Shown piece by piece: positions 45,970-55,009 of a DNA stretch of 64,000 nt. A program made the position numbers and the translations under genes. The stretch is from Flavobacterium hibisci (GTDB lineage Bacteria > Bacteroidota > Bacteroidia > Flavobacteriales > Flavobacteriaceae), in assembly GCF_020026925.1 (NCBI RefSeq), contig NZ_JAIQDW010000004.1:124001-188000 (forward strand), read 5' to 3'. Each line of letters starts with the position of its first letter. Within the stretch, counting starts at the first letter, position 1. Under the pieces are notes generated by a model, which did not search any database, was not told the DNA's origin, and saw only the letters and a list, made by a program, of their open reading frames with translations.

Positions 45970-47025
45970 CTATTTTGTTTGTGAATATTGTTTTTTATAA
46001 TACTCTTTATAGGAACCAGAAGTCACATTTTTTAACCATTCTTCGTTATCCAAATACCAATTAATAGTTCTTTCCAAACCTTCTTCGAAAGTCACAGAGG
46101 GTTTCCATCCAAGTTCTTTATTAATTTTAGAGGCATCAATTGCATAACGGAGATCATGACCCGGCCTATCTTTTACATAAGTAATCAACCCTTCAGATTT
46201 ACCTTTTTCCCGTCCTAATTTTTCATCCATAATCTGGCATAATAATTTAACCAAATCAATGTTTTTCCACTCATTAAAACCTCCAATATTGTAAGTTTCG
46301 TGATTTTTTCCTTCATGAAAAACCAAGTCAATTGCTATGGCGTGATCTTCAACAAAGAGCCAGTCACGAGTATAATTTCCATCTCCATAAACGGGCAATG
46401 GTTTATTATGAATAATATTATTGATAAAAAGCGGAATTAGTTTTTCAGGGAAATGATAGGATCCGTAGTTGTTTGAGCAATTTGTTAATACATATGGTAA
46501 TCCATAAGTTTCCCCATAAGCTCTTACAAAATGATCTGAACTTGCTTTTGATGCTGAATATGGAGAATTAGGATCATACGCAGTAGTTTCTGTAAAAAGC
46601 CCTTCATTCCCTAGAGAACCATAAACTTCATCTGTACTGATATGATAAAATCTCTTCCCATCAAAATTATCTTTCCATTGCTTTTTAGCAGCGTTAAGCA
46701 GATTCATTGTGCCGATAACATTTGTCTTCACAAATGCCAATGGGTCTTCGATTGATCTGTCAACATGAGATTCTGCCGCTAAGTGAAGTACGCCTTCAAA
46801 ATTATGAATTGAAAAAAGTTCATTAATAAAAACTTCATCAACAATATCTCCTTTTATAAAATTATAATTAGGTTTGTTTTCTATATCTTTAATGTTTTCC
46901 AGATTCCCAGCATAAGTTAAAGCATCTAAATTGTAAATTTGATATTCTGGATATTTATTTACAAAACGTCTGACCACGTGTGAACCAATAAAACCAGCAC
47001 CGCCCGTTATAAGAATTTTTTTCAT
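45970..47025 (-). CDS. rfbB: dTDP-glucose 4,6-dehydratase (RmlB/RfbB)
   Basis: The 351-residue extended SDR has ITGGAGFIGSHVVRRFVNKY, HLAAESHVDRSIEDPLAFVK, the catalytic STDEVYGSLG, and YSASKASSDHFVRAY. NCSNNYGSYHFPEKLIPLFI and RDWLFVEDHA also fit. It converts dTDP-glucose to the 4-keto-6-deoxy intermediate. rfbA, rfbC and rfbD are about 18-21 kb downstream in the same transcription direction, so the rhamnose pathway is split around the assembly genes. It is 6 bases from manC. Confidence 0.97.
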   Translation of the reverse strand: MKKILITGGAGFIGSHVVRRFVNKYPEYQIYNLDALTYAGNLENIKDIENKPNYNFIKGDIVDEVFINELFSIHNFEGVLHLAAESHVDRSIEDPLAFVKTNVIGTMNLLNAAKKQWKDNFDGKRFYHISTDEVYGSLGNEGLFTETTAYDPNSPYSASKASSDHFVRAYGETYGLPYVLTNCSNNYGSYHFPEKLIPLFINNIIHNKPLPVYGDGNYTRDWLFVEDHAIAIDLVFHEGKNHETYNIGGFNEWKNIDLVKLLCQIMDEKLGREKGKSEGLITYVKDRPGHDLRYAIDASKINKELGWKPSVTFEEGLERTINWYLDNEEWLKNVTSGSYKEYYKKQYSQTK

Positions 47026-47031
47026 TTTAAT

Positions 47032-48039
47032 TTAATTTAATAATTCTGAATTTTGTTTTTCTAACTCGCTGTATATATCCTTTACATCCTGAGAATTTTC
47101 CTTTTGCAAAATTAAATTAGCCGTTTCTGTATAAACAAAAATCGTATTCTTTAATCCCAGAAAAGTTGTATGTTTTTCGCATCCAATAACCATATTACCA
47201 TCTTTGTCAACTGGATGTCCTTTAGAAACCAGATAATCATAAACTGATTCGAAAGAACCTAAATCAGACCAGGAGAATGAGGCAGGAACCACTTTAATTC
47301 TTTTACTACGTTCCATAACAGCATAATCTATACTAATGGATGGAATTTCTAAAGATGATTCTAAGTCTAAAAATCCTTTTTTGTTTGACTCCCACACAAT
47401 TTTCGATTTTTCATAAACTTCAGGCTGAAACTGTTTTAATTCATTCAGAAGTACACTTGCTTTAAAACAGAACATTCCGCTATTCCATAAAAAATTACCT
47501 TTTGCAATAAAATCTTTAGCAGTTGTTTCATTTGGTTTCTCTCTAAATGAAATCACCTTATCATCTTTTGATTCTATATAACCATAACCTGTTTCTGGCT
47601 TAGTTGGAATAATTCCAAAAGTCACAATAAAACCTTCCTTAGCTTTTAAAATTGCCTGATCTATAGCATTATTATAATCTTCCATTTTATCAATAATATG
47701 ATCCGACGGAGTGACTATTAATATATCATCTGGATTCGAAGCAAAAGCTGCAAATGCAATTGCTGCAGCCGTATTTCTGGGAGTAGCTTCAACGATATTG
47801 ATGTATGAAGTATTAGATTTCTCCATTACTTTACCGCTCAAATGATGATTATCAGCATTCCCAACTACCATTACCTTATTTGCTAAATAACTATTTCGTT
47901 CAACAGTCATTTCAAATAAAGATTTTCCTTCAAATATTTCCAAATATTGTTTAGGCTGGCTTTTACGGGAAAGCGGCCATAATCTGCTACCTACACCTCC
48001 GGTTAGAATAACATGTGTAATTAAATTGTTTTCGTCCAT
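47032..48039 (-). CDS. manC: Mannose-1-phosphate guanylyltransferase (ManC type, single domain)
   Basis: The 335-residue protein carries VILTGGVGSRLWPLSRKSQP followed by KQYLEIF, the ManC nucleotide-binding signature. VTPSDHIIDKMEDYN, FGIIPTKPETGYGYIE and FSWSDLGSFESVYDYL are all conserved. It makes GDP-mannose from GTP and mannose-1-phosphate. It lacks the phosphomannose isomerase domain found in bifunctional forms. GDP-mannose could feed a mannosyltransferase, or GDP-fucose synthesis for the GT10 enzyme, but the latter genes are not in the window. Confidence 0.94.
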   Translation of the reverse strand: MDENNLITHVILTGGVGSRLWPLSRKSQPKQYLEIFEGKSLFEMTVERNSYLANKVMVVGNADNHHLSGKVMEKSNTSYINIVEATPRNTAAAIAFAAFASNPDDILIVTPSDHIIDKMEDYNNAIDQAILKAKEGFIVTFGIIPTKPETGYGYIESKDDKVISFREKPNETTAKDFIAKGNFLWNSGMFCFKASVLLNELKQFQPEVYEKSKIVWESNKKGFLDLESSLEIPSISIDYAVMERSKRIKVVPASFSWSDLGSFESVYDYLVSKGHPVDKDGNMVIGCEKHTTFLGLKNTIFVYTETANLILQKENSQDVKDIYSELEKQNSELLN

Positions 48040-48069
48040 ATTTTATCTAAATAAAAAAAGAGTTAAAAA

Positions 48070-49353
48070 CTATAATCTATTATCTGCTATAGTTCCTAAA
48101 ACTCCTTTTACATCATATATTAAACTATTTGATTTTTGAATCTCCAGAAAATTTATCTTTAAAAATTCTGAATGTGCAACTCCTAAAACTATAGCATCAA
48201 ATTTGTCTTTTGGCAAAACACTGGTAGTCTTTAGTCCGTATTCTTTTTCAACCTCTTCAGCATTTGCTAAGGGATCATATATTGTAACGGAAATCCCATA
48301 TTCTTTTAATGCTTTTATAACGTCAACAATTTTAGTATTTCGAACATCTGGGCAATTCTCTTTAAAAGTAATTCCTAACATCAAAAGCTCCGCATGATTT
48401 ACTGAAATGCCTTTTTTAATCATTAATTTTACTACCTGAGATGCTATGTATTCGCCCATACTGTCATTTAAACGGCGTCCTGCTAAAATTATTTCAGGAT
48501 GATATCCAAATTCTTGTGCACGCTGAGCTAAATAATAAGGGTCAACACCTATGCAATGCCCCCCAACTAAACCGGGTTTAAAAGGAAGAAAATTCCACTT
48601 AGTTGCTGCAGCTGCTAATACCTCTTGTGTGTCAATATTCATTAGATTAAATATTTTGGCAAGTTCATTAACAAAGGCAATATTAATATCTCGTTGAGAA
48701 TTTTCAATAACTTTAGCTGCTTCTGCCACTTTAATTGTTGGAGCAAGGTAAGTTCCTGCCGTAATAACCGATTTATAAAGTCTATCGACTTTCAAGCCTG
48801 TTTCAGATGTAGATCCTGATGTGATTTTCAGAATTTTCTCTACGGTATGTTCTTTATCCCCTGGATTAATTCTTTCAGGAGAATATCCAGCAAAAAAATC
48901 TACATTAAATTTTAACCTGGATATTTTTTCCAAAACCGGCACACATTGCTCCTCTGTTACGCCAGGGTAAACAGTAGATTCATAAATTACTATATCTCCA
49001 GCTTTTAATACCTTGCCTACTGCCTCACTCGCTTTATACAATGGAGTTAAATCTGGGCGATTATTTTTATCAACTGGTGTTGGAACTGTTATTATAAAAT
49101 AGTTACAATCAACAATATTAGCTATATCTGAAGTACAATATAGTCCTTTTTCATCATTTGGCTTGCTAATCAATACACTTTGCAAAACAGCATCTTCAAC
49201 TTCTAATGTTGTGTCGACACCTTGCTTTAAACTTACAATTCTTGATTGATTAATATCAAAGCCAATTACTGGATATTGAGTAGCAAATAAACGAGCCAAA
49301 GGCAAACCTACATAACCTAATCCAATAACGGCTATTTTCACGTTATTATTCAT
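48070..49353 (-). CDS. UDP-N-acetylhexosamine 6-dehydrogenase, WbpO/TviB family
   Basis: The 427-residue nucleotide-sugar dehydrogenase has the N-terminal NAD motif AVIGLGYVGLPLARLF, ITVPTPVDKNNRPDLTPL, YESTVYPGVTEEQCVPVLE, and the catalytic Cys in GLVGGHCIGVDPYYLAQRAQ. The AQEFGYHPEIILAGRRLND stretch is typical of the TviB/WbpO branch, which makes UDP-GalNAcA or UDP-GlcNAcA. Together with the WbpP-like epimerase at 51551-52531, UDP-GalNAcA is the likely product. It is the first gene after the promoter at 49441-49471, behind a leader of about 80 bases. Confidence 0.92.
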   Translation of the reverse strand: MNNNVKIAVIGLGYVGLPLARLFATQYPVIGFDINQSRIVSLKQGVDTTLEVEDAVLQSVLISKPNDEKGLYCTSDIANIVDCNYFIITVPTPVDKNNRPDLTPLYKASEAVGKVLKAGDIVIYESTVYPGVTEEQCVPVLEKISRLKFNVDFFAGYSPERINPGDKEHTVEKILKITSGSTSETGLKVDRLYKSVITAGTYLAPTIKVAEAAKVIENSQRDINIAFVNELAKIFNLMNIDTQEVLAAAATKWNFLPFKPGLVGGHCIGVDPYYLAQRAQEFGYHPEIILAGRRLNDSMGEYIASQVVKLMIKKGISVNHAELLMLGITFKENCPDVRNTKIVDVIKALKEYGISVTIYDPLANAEEVEKEYGLKTTSVLPKDKFDAIVLGVAHSEFLKINFLEIQKSNSLIYDVKGVLGTIADNRL

Positions 49354-49378
49354 ATTTTTCCTTGATTTCGTTTATCAC

Positions 49379-49414
49379 ATTGCACAGCTTCGCAATTCAA
49401 AGTCACATTGTGAC
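49379..49414. repeat. Inverted and direct repeats in the leader of the WbpO/TviB-like gene
   Basis: GTCACA-T-TGTGAC is a perfect palindrome at 49402-49414. A second inverted repeat, ATTGC-N8-GCAAT, lies at 49379-49396. The octamer TCACATTG occurs twice, at 49375-49382 and 49403-49410, 28 bases apart. All lie between the predicted start of transcription and the ATG at 49353. The palindrome resembles a CRP-type or other dimeric regulator site; an RNA role is equally possible. Confidence 0.5.
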
Positions 49415-49440
49415 ATGAATATGGAGAATTCAAATTTCAG

Positions 49441-49471
49441 CAAATATAGTACAATAAGTCAATTTTATCAA
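49441..49471 (-). promoter_or_regulatory. Promoter, Bacteroidota type (TTG-N20-TATATTTG)
   Basis: On the minus strand TTG (49471-49469), a 20-base spacer and TATATTTG (49448-49441) match the -33/-7 consensus of Bacteroidota sigma-ABfr-type promoters. The predicted start is near 49434, giving a leader of about 80 bases before the gene at 48070-49353. It lies in the only gene-free stretch of more than 300 bases (49354-49666), which also holds a terminator at 49554-49598 and the leader repeats. Confidence 0.78.
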
Positions 49472-49553
49472 CCCTCAAAAAATCTTATAGTCAAGCTAAT
49501 AACAAAATAAATGCTAAAAGTCTATTAGCCAACAAATAAAAAAAAATCTTACG

Positions 49554-49598
49554 AAAAAAAAAGTAAAAAAACACTAAATTTAGTGGTCTTTTACTTTT
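49554..49598 (-). terminator. Hairpin terminator after the UpxY-like gene
   Basis: A perfect palindrome CACTAAATTTAGTG (49572-49585) is flanked by AAAAGTAAAA (49559-49568) and TTTTACTTTT (49589-49598). Together they make a long hairpin. On the minus strand it is followed by more T residues (49558-49554). It lies about 70 bases after the stop of the NusG-like gene and ahead of the promoter at 49441-49471. The arms are AT-rich, so it may be a weak or regulated terminator, and it could also act on the plus strand. Confidence 0.68.
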
Positions 49599-49666
49599 AA
49601 AATTTTTTTGTTTTTATAAATAAGAAAATCTGTCAACAAATATGAATTTCTAAATTCGATAAATCT

Positions 49667-50131
49667 TTATGTATATTTAATTTTTAAAATACATCCTAAA
49701 GATTCCAGTACAACAATACAATGGGTATTTGTAACCTCTTGAACAATTGCATTTTGACTACTAAAAACACCTGTTTCTAATTTTACTTTATCTCCCTTTT
49801 TGTAAGGCACTAGAGAAACATTAGAAATATTATTATTTGAAAGGCTTTGCTTAATAGTTAGAATTTCTTCATTTCGAACGATCGCAGGTTTGCCCAACCA
49901 AAATAAATAACGAACAACTCCTGCTACCTGAAAAACAGAATTTCTATCTAAATCTGATAATTTGACGAAAACATATGAATTAAAAAGAGGAACCTCAATT
50001 TTTTTTTTTCTGTCTGACCATTGTTTTATTTGAGTAAACAATGGACAATAGCATTCAATACCTATTTCATTTAATTTTTCAGCTACTTTTTTCTCCCATT
50101 TAGGTTTCGTATAAACAACATACCAATTCAT
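49667..50131 (-). CDS. UpxY/RfaH-like NusG-family transcription antiterminator
   Basis: The 154-residue protein begins MNWYVVYTKPKWEKKVAEKL, the NGN-domain start of UpxY proteins. YCPLFTQIKQWSDRKKKIEV, PLFNSYVFVKL, VAGVVRYLFWLGKPA and a C-terminal KOW-like segment (PYKKGDKVKLETGVF) follow. UpxY proteins of Bacteroides allow transcription to continue through capsule operons. Here the gene is the last of the first operon segment (4 bases after ugd) and sits just before a hairpin terminator and the promoter of the large downstream segment. That position fits regulation of read-through at this boundary. Confidence 0.9.
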   Translation of the reverse strand: MNWYVVYTKPKWEKKVAEKLNEIGIECYCPLFTQIKQWSDRKKKIEVPLFNSYVFVKLSDLDRNSVFQVAGVVRYLFWLGKPAIVRNEEILTIKQSLSNNNISNVSLVPYKKGDKVKLETGVFSSQNAIVQEVTNTHCIVVLESLGCILKIKYT

Positions 50132-50135
50132 ATTT

Positions 50136-51527
50136 TTAAGAGCCTATTGCATTGTAAACAAACCCTATTGACTTTAATTCTTTTGCATTTAAAATATTTC
50201 TTCCGTCAAAAATAAAAGCTGGTTTTTTCATCGAATCATATATTTTTTGCCAATCATATTTAGTAAACTCATCCCATTCAGTAAGAATTGCAATTGCATG
50301 TGCTTCCTTGCACGCTTCATAAGGATCTTCAAATGTTAGAATAGCATCTGCATTTTCTGAAGATTTCCTCGTATCTAAATAATCTAAATCAGCTAAAATT
50401 TTATTTTTTGGCACCTTTGGATCATAAACTGAGATTTTAGCCTGTTCATTAATCAAATCATCGGCAACATATATTGCAGCAGATTCACGAGTGTCATTTG
50501 TATCTTTTTTAAATGCCCAACCTAAAAAAGTTATCTTTTTATCCGCTACAGTGTTGTATAAAGTCTGAACAATTTTATTTGAAAATCTTCTTTTTTGATA
50601 ATCATTCATAATAATTACCTGCTCCCAGTAATCCGCAACTTCGTTTAATCCATAAGATTTTGCGATATAAACCAAATTCAGAATGTCTTTTTGAAAACAA
50701 GAACCTCCAAATCCTACTGAAGCCTTTAAAAATTTAGCACCAATACGACTATCCATACCAATAGCACGAGCCACTTCATTTACATCTGCACCTGTCTTTT
50801 CACAAACTTCAGACATTGCATTGATTGATGAAATACGCTGAGCTAAAAAAGCATTTGCTGTAAGTTTAGACAATTCAGATGACCATACATTAGTTGTTAA
50901 AATTTTATCCCGGCTTACCCAATTAGCATAAACATCAACTAAAGCATTAATAGCAACATCTCCCTCTGGAGTTGAATCCCCTCCTATTAAAATTCTATCC
51001 GGACTTAACAAATCAGTAACAGCAGTACCTTCTGCTAAAAATTCCGGATTAGAAAGAATCTGAAATTGCACACCATTTCCAGTATTGTCCAAAATACTTT
51101 TTATGGCCTCAGCAGTACGAACAGGCAAAGTTGATTTTTCTACTACTATTTTATTATTTTTAGAAACTCTGGCTATTTGTCTTGCACATAATTCTATATA
51201 TTTCAGATCAGCGGCCATTCCTTTACCTTTTCCATAAGTTTTGGTTGGCGTATTCACTGATATAAAAACAACCTCTGCTTCATCTATAGCCTTATCTACA
51301 TCGGTAGAGAAGAAGAGATTTCTACCTCTCGCTTCAGCTACAACTTCAGAAAGACCCGGTTCATAAATTGGAATATTATCAGTATTTGGATCATTCCAGT
51401 CCTTGATCCTTTGTTCATTCAAATCTACTACAGTTACTTTAATATGTGGACATTTTTGTGCAATTACTGCCATAGTTGGACCCCCTACATAACCTGCTCC
51501 GATGCAACAAATTTTTGTTATTTTCAT
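50136..51527 (-). CDS. ugd: UDP-glucose 6-dehydrogenase
   Basis: The 463-residue enzyme begins [20 protein letters not shown], has [35 protein letters not shown] and the catalytic Cys in [38 protein letters not shown] is the UDP-binding region. The length and the [11 protein letters not shown] insertion are of the eukaryote-like UGDH type, also common in Bacteroidota. It oxidises UDP-glucose to UDP-glucuronate for capsule or O-antigen. It is 23 bases from the epimerase gene and 4 bases from the antiterminator gene. Confidence 0.95.
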   Translation of the reverse strand: MKITKICCIGAGYVGGPTMAVIAQKCPHIKVTVVDLNEQRIKDWNDPNTDNIPIYEPGLSEVVAEARGRNLFFSTDVDKAIDEAEVVFISVNTPTKTYGKGKGMAADLKYIELCARQIARVSKNNKIVVEKSTLPVRTAEAIKSILDNTGNGVQFQILSNPEFLAEGTAVTDLLSPDRILIGGDSTPEGDVAINALVDVYANWVSRDKILTTNVWSSELSKLTANAFLAQRISSINAMSEVCEKTGADVNEVARAIGMDSRIGAKFLKASVGFGGSCFQKDILNLVYIAKSYGLNEVADYWEQVIIMNDYQKRRFSNKIVQTLYNTVADKKITFLGWAFKKDTNDTRESAAIYVADDLINEQAKISVYDPKVPKNKILADLDYLDTRKSSENADAILTFEDPYEACKEAHAIAILTEWDEFTKYDWQKIYDSMKKPAFIFDGRNILNAKELKSIGFVYNAIGS

Positions 51528-51550
51528 ATCTTTTTATATTATTAAACGTC

Positions 51551-52531
51551 TTATTTTAAATTATTCCAATACCAACTAACTGCTTCTTTTAATCCCTCTT
51601 CAAGTGAATATTCAGGATTATATCCTAAAATCATTTTTGCTTTTTCTATACTTGCTAGCGAATGTGGAATATCTCCAACTCGGTTTTCACCATAAATAAT
51701 TGGTACATCTGCTATTTTTGAATCAAATTCTCCTAAATATTTTTTCAAGTATCCAACTAAATCGTTCAAGGTATTTCTTTCTCCAAATGCTGTATTATAA
51801 ACAGTATTAATTGCTTTAGTATTGTTAGACGAAATTGCCAAATCATTCATCTGAATTACATTATCAATATAAGTAAAATCTCTTGAATAATTCCCATCAC
51901 CATTAATTACAGGACTTTCATAATTCATTAATTGCATTACAAATTTAGGAATCACTGCTGCGTACGCACCTTTTGGATCTTGTCTTCTTCCAAAAACATT
52001 AAAATAACGCAAACCAATTGTTTCTAACCCGTATGTTTTACTAAAAATTTCAGCATATAGTTCATTTACATATTTAGTGATTGCATAAGGAGACAATGGC
52101 TTCCCGATTACATCTTCTACTTTAGGCATTTCTTCAGAATCTCCATAAGTAGAGGAACTTGCTGCATAGACAAATCGTTTTACTTTAGCATCACGTGCAG
52201 CAACCAAAATATTCAGAAAACCCGAAACATTTACTTCATTAGTAGTAATTGGATCGTTTATGGACCTTGGTACAGAACCCAATGCTGCCTGATGCAATAC
52301 ATAATCTACTCCCTGAACTGCTAAATTACAATCAGACATATTTCTTATATCGCCTTCAATTAACTTAAAATTCGGATTTGTCATAAAATCATTTAGATTA
52401 TGACGATGCCCTGTTGAAAAGTTATCTAAGCAGATTACATTTTGTCCTAAATTTAAAAAATGTTCACATAAGTTAGAACCAATAAAACCAGCTCCCCCCG
52501 TTATTAAAATAGTTTTTTGAATGTCTTCCAT
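51551..52531 (-). CDS. UDP-N-acetylglucosamine 4-epimerase, WbpP-like
   Basis: The 326-residue extended SDR has ITGGAGFIGSNLCEHFLNLG, LDNFSTGHRHNL, HQAALGSVPRSINDPITTNE, the catalytic Ser in YAASSSTYGDS and Tyr-x3-Lys in PYAITKYVNELYAE. RYFNVFGRRQDPKGAYAAVI follows. The ALGSVPRSI and GRRQDP motifs are typical of WbpP/TviC enzymes that interconvert UDP-GlcNAc and UDP-GalNAc. With the WbpO/TviB-like dehydrogenase it would provide UDP-GalNAcA. It lies 13 bases after wzc in transcription. Confidence 0.92.
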   Translation of the reverse strand: MEDIQKTILITGGAGFIGSNLCEHFLNLGQNVICLDNFSTGHRHNLNDFMTNPNFKLIEGDIRNMSDCNLAVQGVDYVLHQAALGSVPRSINDPITTNEVNVSGFLNILVAARDAKVKRFVYAASSSTYGDSEEMPKVEDVIGKPLSPYAITKYVNELYAEIFSKTYGLETIGLRYFNVFGRRQDPKGAYAAVIPKFVMQLMNYESPVINGDGNYSRDFTYIDNVIQMNDLAISSNNTKAINTVYNTAFGERNTLNDLVGYLKKYLGEFDSKIADVPIIYGENRVGDIPHSLASIEKAKMILGYNPEYSLEEGLKEAVSWYWNNLK

Positions 52532-52544
52532 CTATTTTAAATTA

Positions 52545-54995
52545 TTATTTTTTGAATATTTTAAAAATATTTTTAAGAAAACTTACTTTCTTTTCCTCCT
52601 CATGATATCCATTTGAATATGTCCCGTAACTACCATAGTATCCATAACCGTATGCCGATCCATATTTAGCTTTATTTTCAAAACCATTCAAAACAATACT
52701 AATATTACTTAATTCACCTCTTTTAACTCGGTTATTTAATAATGTGATCATTTCTTTTTTCGAATAATTTTGTCTAACAACATACAGTGTAACATCACTA
52801 TACTGCATCAATTCTAATGCATCAGAAACAAGTCCAACAGGAGGCGTATCAAGTATTATGTAATCATATGTTTTTTTAAGTTCATCGATTAATTCGCGCA
52901 TTACTTCACTAATAATTAACTCTGAAGGATTAGGAGGAATTGGTCCTGAAAGAATAACATCAAGATATGGAATCTGAGTTTTATTTACTATTTCATTGAG
53001 CGTTTTTTGCTTTATCAAATAATTCACAACCCCATATTGATTTACCAAATTGAATTCGTCTGCCAATCTGGGCTTTCTTAAATCCATTCCTATAATCACT
53101 GTTTTTTTCTCACTAAGTGCAAAAACAGTTGCAATATTAATTGAGCAGAATGTCTTTCCTTCCCCACTGATTGATGAAGTAAGCATTAATGTTTTTGCTC
53201 CGTCTAATTGCCTTTTTTTATACATAAACTGCAGAGACGAACGAATGCCTCTAAAAGCTTCTGATAATGCTGATTTAGGTTTCTGAAAAACTGCTAAACT
53301 GGTATTTTCTTTATTGATACCAACAACTCCAATTAATGGAATATGTGTTTGAGTACTAATATCATCGGTATTTTGAATTGTATTATTAATAAAAAAAAGC
53401 AAAAAAACAATAATTAAAGGTATAAGGATACCTAAAAATAAAGCTAACACGTAATTCACAGAAGTTTTGGGACCAATCAAACCTCCACCAATATCTTTTG
53501 CACTATCTATAAAATGTATATCAGATAAATTAGATGCTTTTACAATCTCTGCTTCATTTCTTTTTTGGAGAAAAGTAGCGTAAATATTATCACTTAAATC
53601 ATATTTTCTTTTGATTTTCAATAATTCTTGTTGTTCTTCCGGGAGTTTTTTAATAGTACTCTCCGCTTCGCTAATTTTATTATTGACCAACGATAAATCA
53701 TATTGTAATGATGACTTTGCTGTTGCTATGTTTTCAAGTAAAACATTTTTCACGGCAATCATTTGATTATCGAAATCTTTAAAAATTTTATCACTCTTTA
53801 CAGCATAAGACATTTCAGACCTCTGTGCAGACAATGCAATAAGTTTCGAAACGTTTGTAACAATATTAGGATCTTCAATTCCTGCAACAGAAGGTGCAGG
53901 CAATTTTGAATAATCATTACTGTTTTTCAAATATGCTTTTAAAGAATTGTAGTAGGCAATTTTACGGGTTACTGCATCTCTTTCAACATCAAAATTAAGA
54001 ATCTTCTCTGAAACCTTTTCTCCTCCTTCTTCTATCTCATATATATTTTTATCTTTTCTGAAAGATTTAAGCTCATTTCCAGTTTCTTTTAATTGAGACT
54101 CCATGGCAACGAGAGTGCTATCAATAAAACTTATGGTATTTGTAGCAAATAGATTCTTGCTATCTAACTGATTTTTTATCAGCATTTTAACAGTCGAATT
54201 TAAATACTCCACCATTCTTGCTTTATTTGTTCCCTGTAACGATAGCGTCAAAATTGAACCAGCCTTTTCATCTGCTTCAACACCGATTCCTCTATAGTTT
54301 GAAACTGTAGCGTCAAAATTATTAAACTTTATAAAATATTCTTTTCCTGTATAAAAACCAGGATTATCATTGATTTCCAGTTTCCAGTTTAAAAATGGCA
54401 ACACAACCTTTTCTCCAACTTTATATTTTTTAATAAATTCAATAGGCTGAACAGTAGTATTGCTGTAACTGTTATCAGCATACGTAAATAATGAAACCGA
54501 ATTATTCTCAAACGGAATTCTGATTTGATATTCATTTGGACTTAAAAATTTGATGCTAATTAAGGTTCCGGCTAACTGTGGTTTTGTTTTATCAATATTA
54601 ACATAAAAAGGAACAGAACCATATACATCAACCATGTTATAATCCCCTTTTTGAAGATAATCTATATAATACTGCAGTTTATCTACTACCAATTCGTTGT
54701 GCGATCTTGATTGTAGAATAGTAGAAATACCGCTTACCTGATCTGAAATACCTCCCCAGTTAAAAACCAAACTTGTATTGGAAGTAAAAAAAGGATTACT
54801 TTCTTCTTTAATCGAAATTAAAGTTTTCATGCTGTAAATCTTTTCTTTTCGAATATTAACCTGATACGCTATGGTAAACGCAATAATTAAGCTTACTAAA
54901 AACAATTTCCAATAGCCAAAAATTTTGAGGAGAAAGCCTTTAAAATCGAAACCTGTATGATTTTCAAAAATGGAAAAATCTTTTATATCTAACAT
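52545..54995 (-). CDS. wzc: Polysaccharide copolymerase with tyrosine autokinase domain (Wzc)
   Basis: The 816-residue protein has two membrane helices (about residues 28-46 and 514-536) enclosing a large periplasmic domain with coiled-coil stretches. A BY-kinase domain follows: Walker A SSISGEGKTF (about 607-616), Walker A' VIIGMDLRKPRLADEF (from about 633) and Walker B YIILDTPPVGLVSDA. The C-terminal cluster GSAYGYGYYGSYGTYSNGY supplies the tyrosines that are autophosphorylated. I use the ATG at 54993-54995, 14 bases after the Wza stop. A longer frame would overlap wza by 94 bases. Wzc drives export with Wza and controls chain length. Confidence 0.95.
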   Translation of the reverse strand: MLDIKDFSIFENHTGFDFKGFLLKIFGYWKLFLVSLIIAFTIAYQVNIRKEKIYSMKTLISIKEESNPFFTSNTSLVFNWGGISDQVSGISTILQSRSHNELVVDKLQYYIDYLQKGDYNMVDVYGSVPFYVNIDKTKPQLAGTLISIKFLSPNEYQIRIPFENNSVSLFTYADNSYSNTTVQPIEFIKKYKVGEKVVLPFLNWKLEINDNPGFYTGKEYFIKFNNFDATVSNYRGIGVEADEKAGSILTLSLQGTNKARMVEYLNSTVKMLIKNQLDSKNLFATNTISFIDSTLVAMESQLKETGNELKSFRKDKNIYEIEEGGEKVSEKILNFDVERDAVTRKIAYYNSLKAYLKNSNDYSKLPAPSVAGIEDPNIVTNVSKLIALSAQRSEMSYAVKSDKIFKDFDNQMIAVKNVLLENIATAKSSLQYDLSLVNNKISEAESTIKKLPEEQQELLKIKRKYDLSDNIYATFLQKRNEAEIVKASNLSDIHFIDSAKDIGGGLIGPKTSVNYVLALFLGILIPLIIVFLLFFINNTIQNTDDISTQTHIPLIGVVGINKENTSLAVFQKPKSALSEAFRGIRSSLQFMYKKRQLDGAKTLMLTSSISGEGKTFCSINIATVFALSEKKTVIIGMDLRKPRLADEFNLVNQYGVVNYLIKQKTLNEIVNKTQIPYLDVILSGPIPPNPSELIISEVMRELIDELKKTYDYIILDTPPVGLVSDALELMQYSDVTLYVVRQNYSKKEMITLLNNRVKRGELSNISIVLNGFENKAKYGSAYGYGYYGSYGTYSNGYHEEEKKVSFLKNIFKIFKK

Positions 54996-55009
54996 CTTTT
55001 GAGTCCCGT

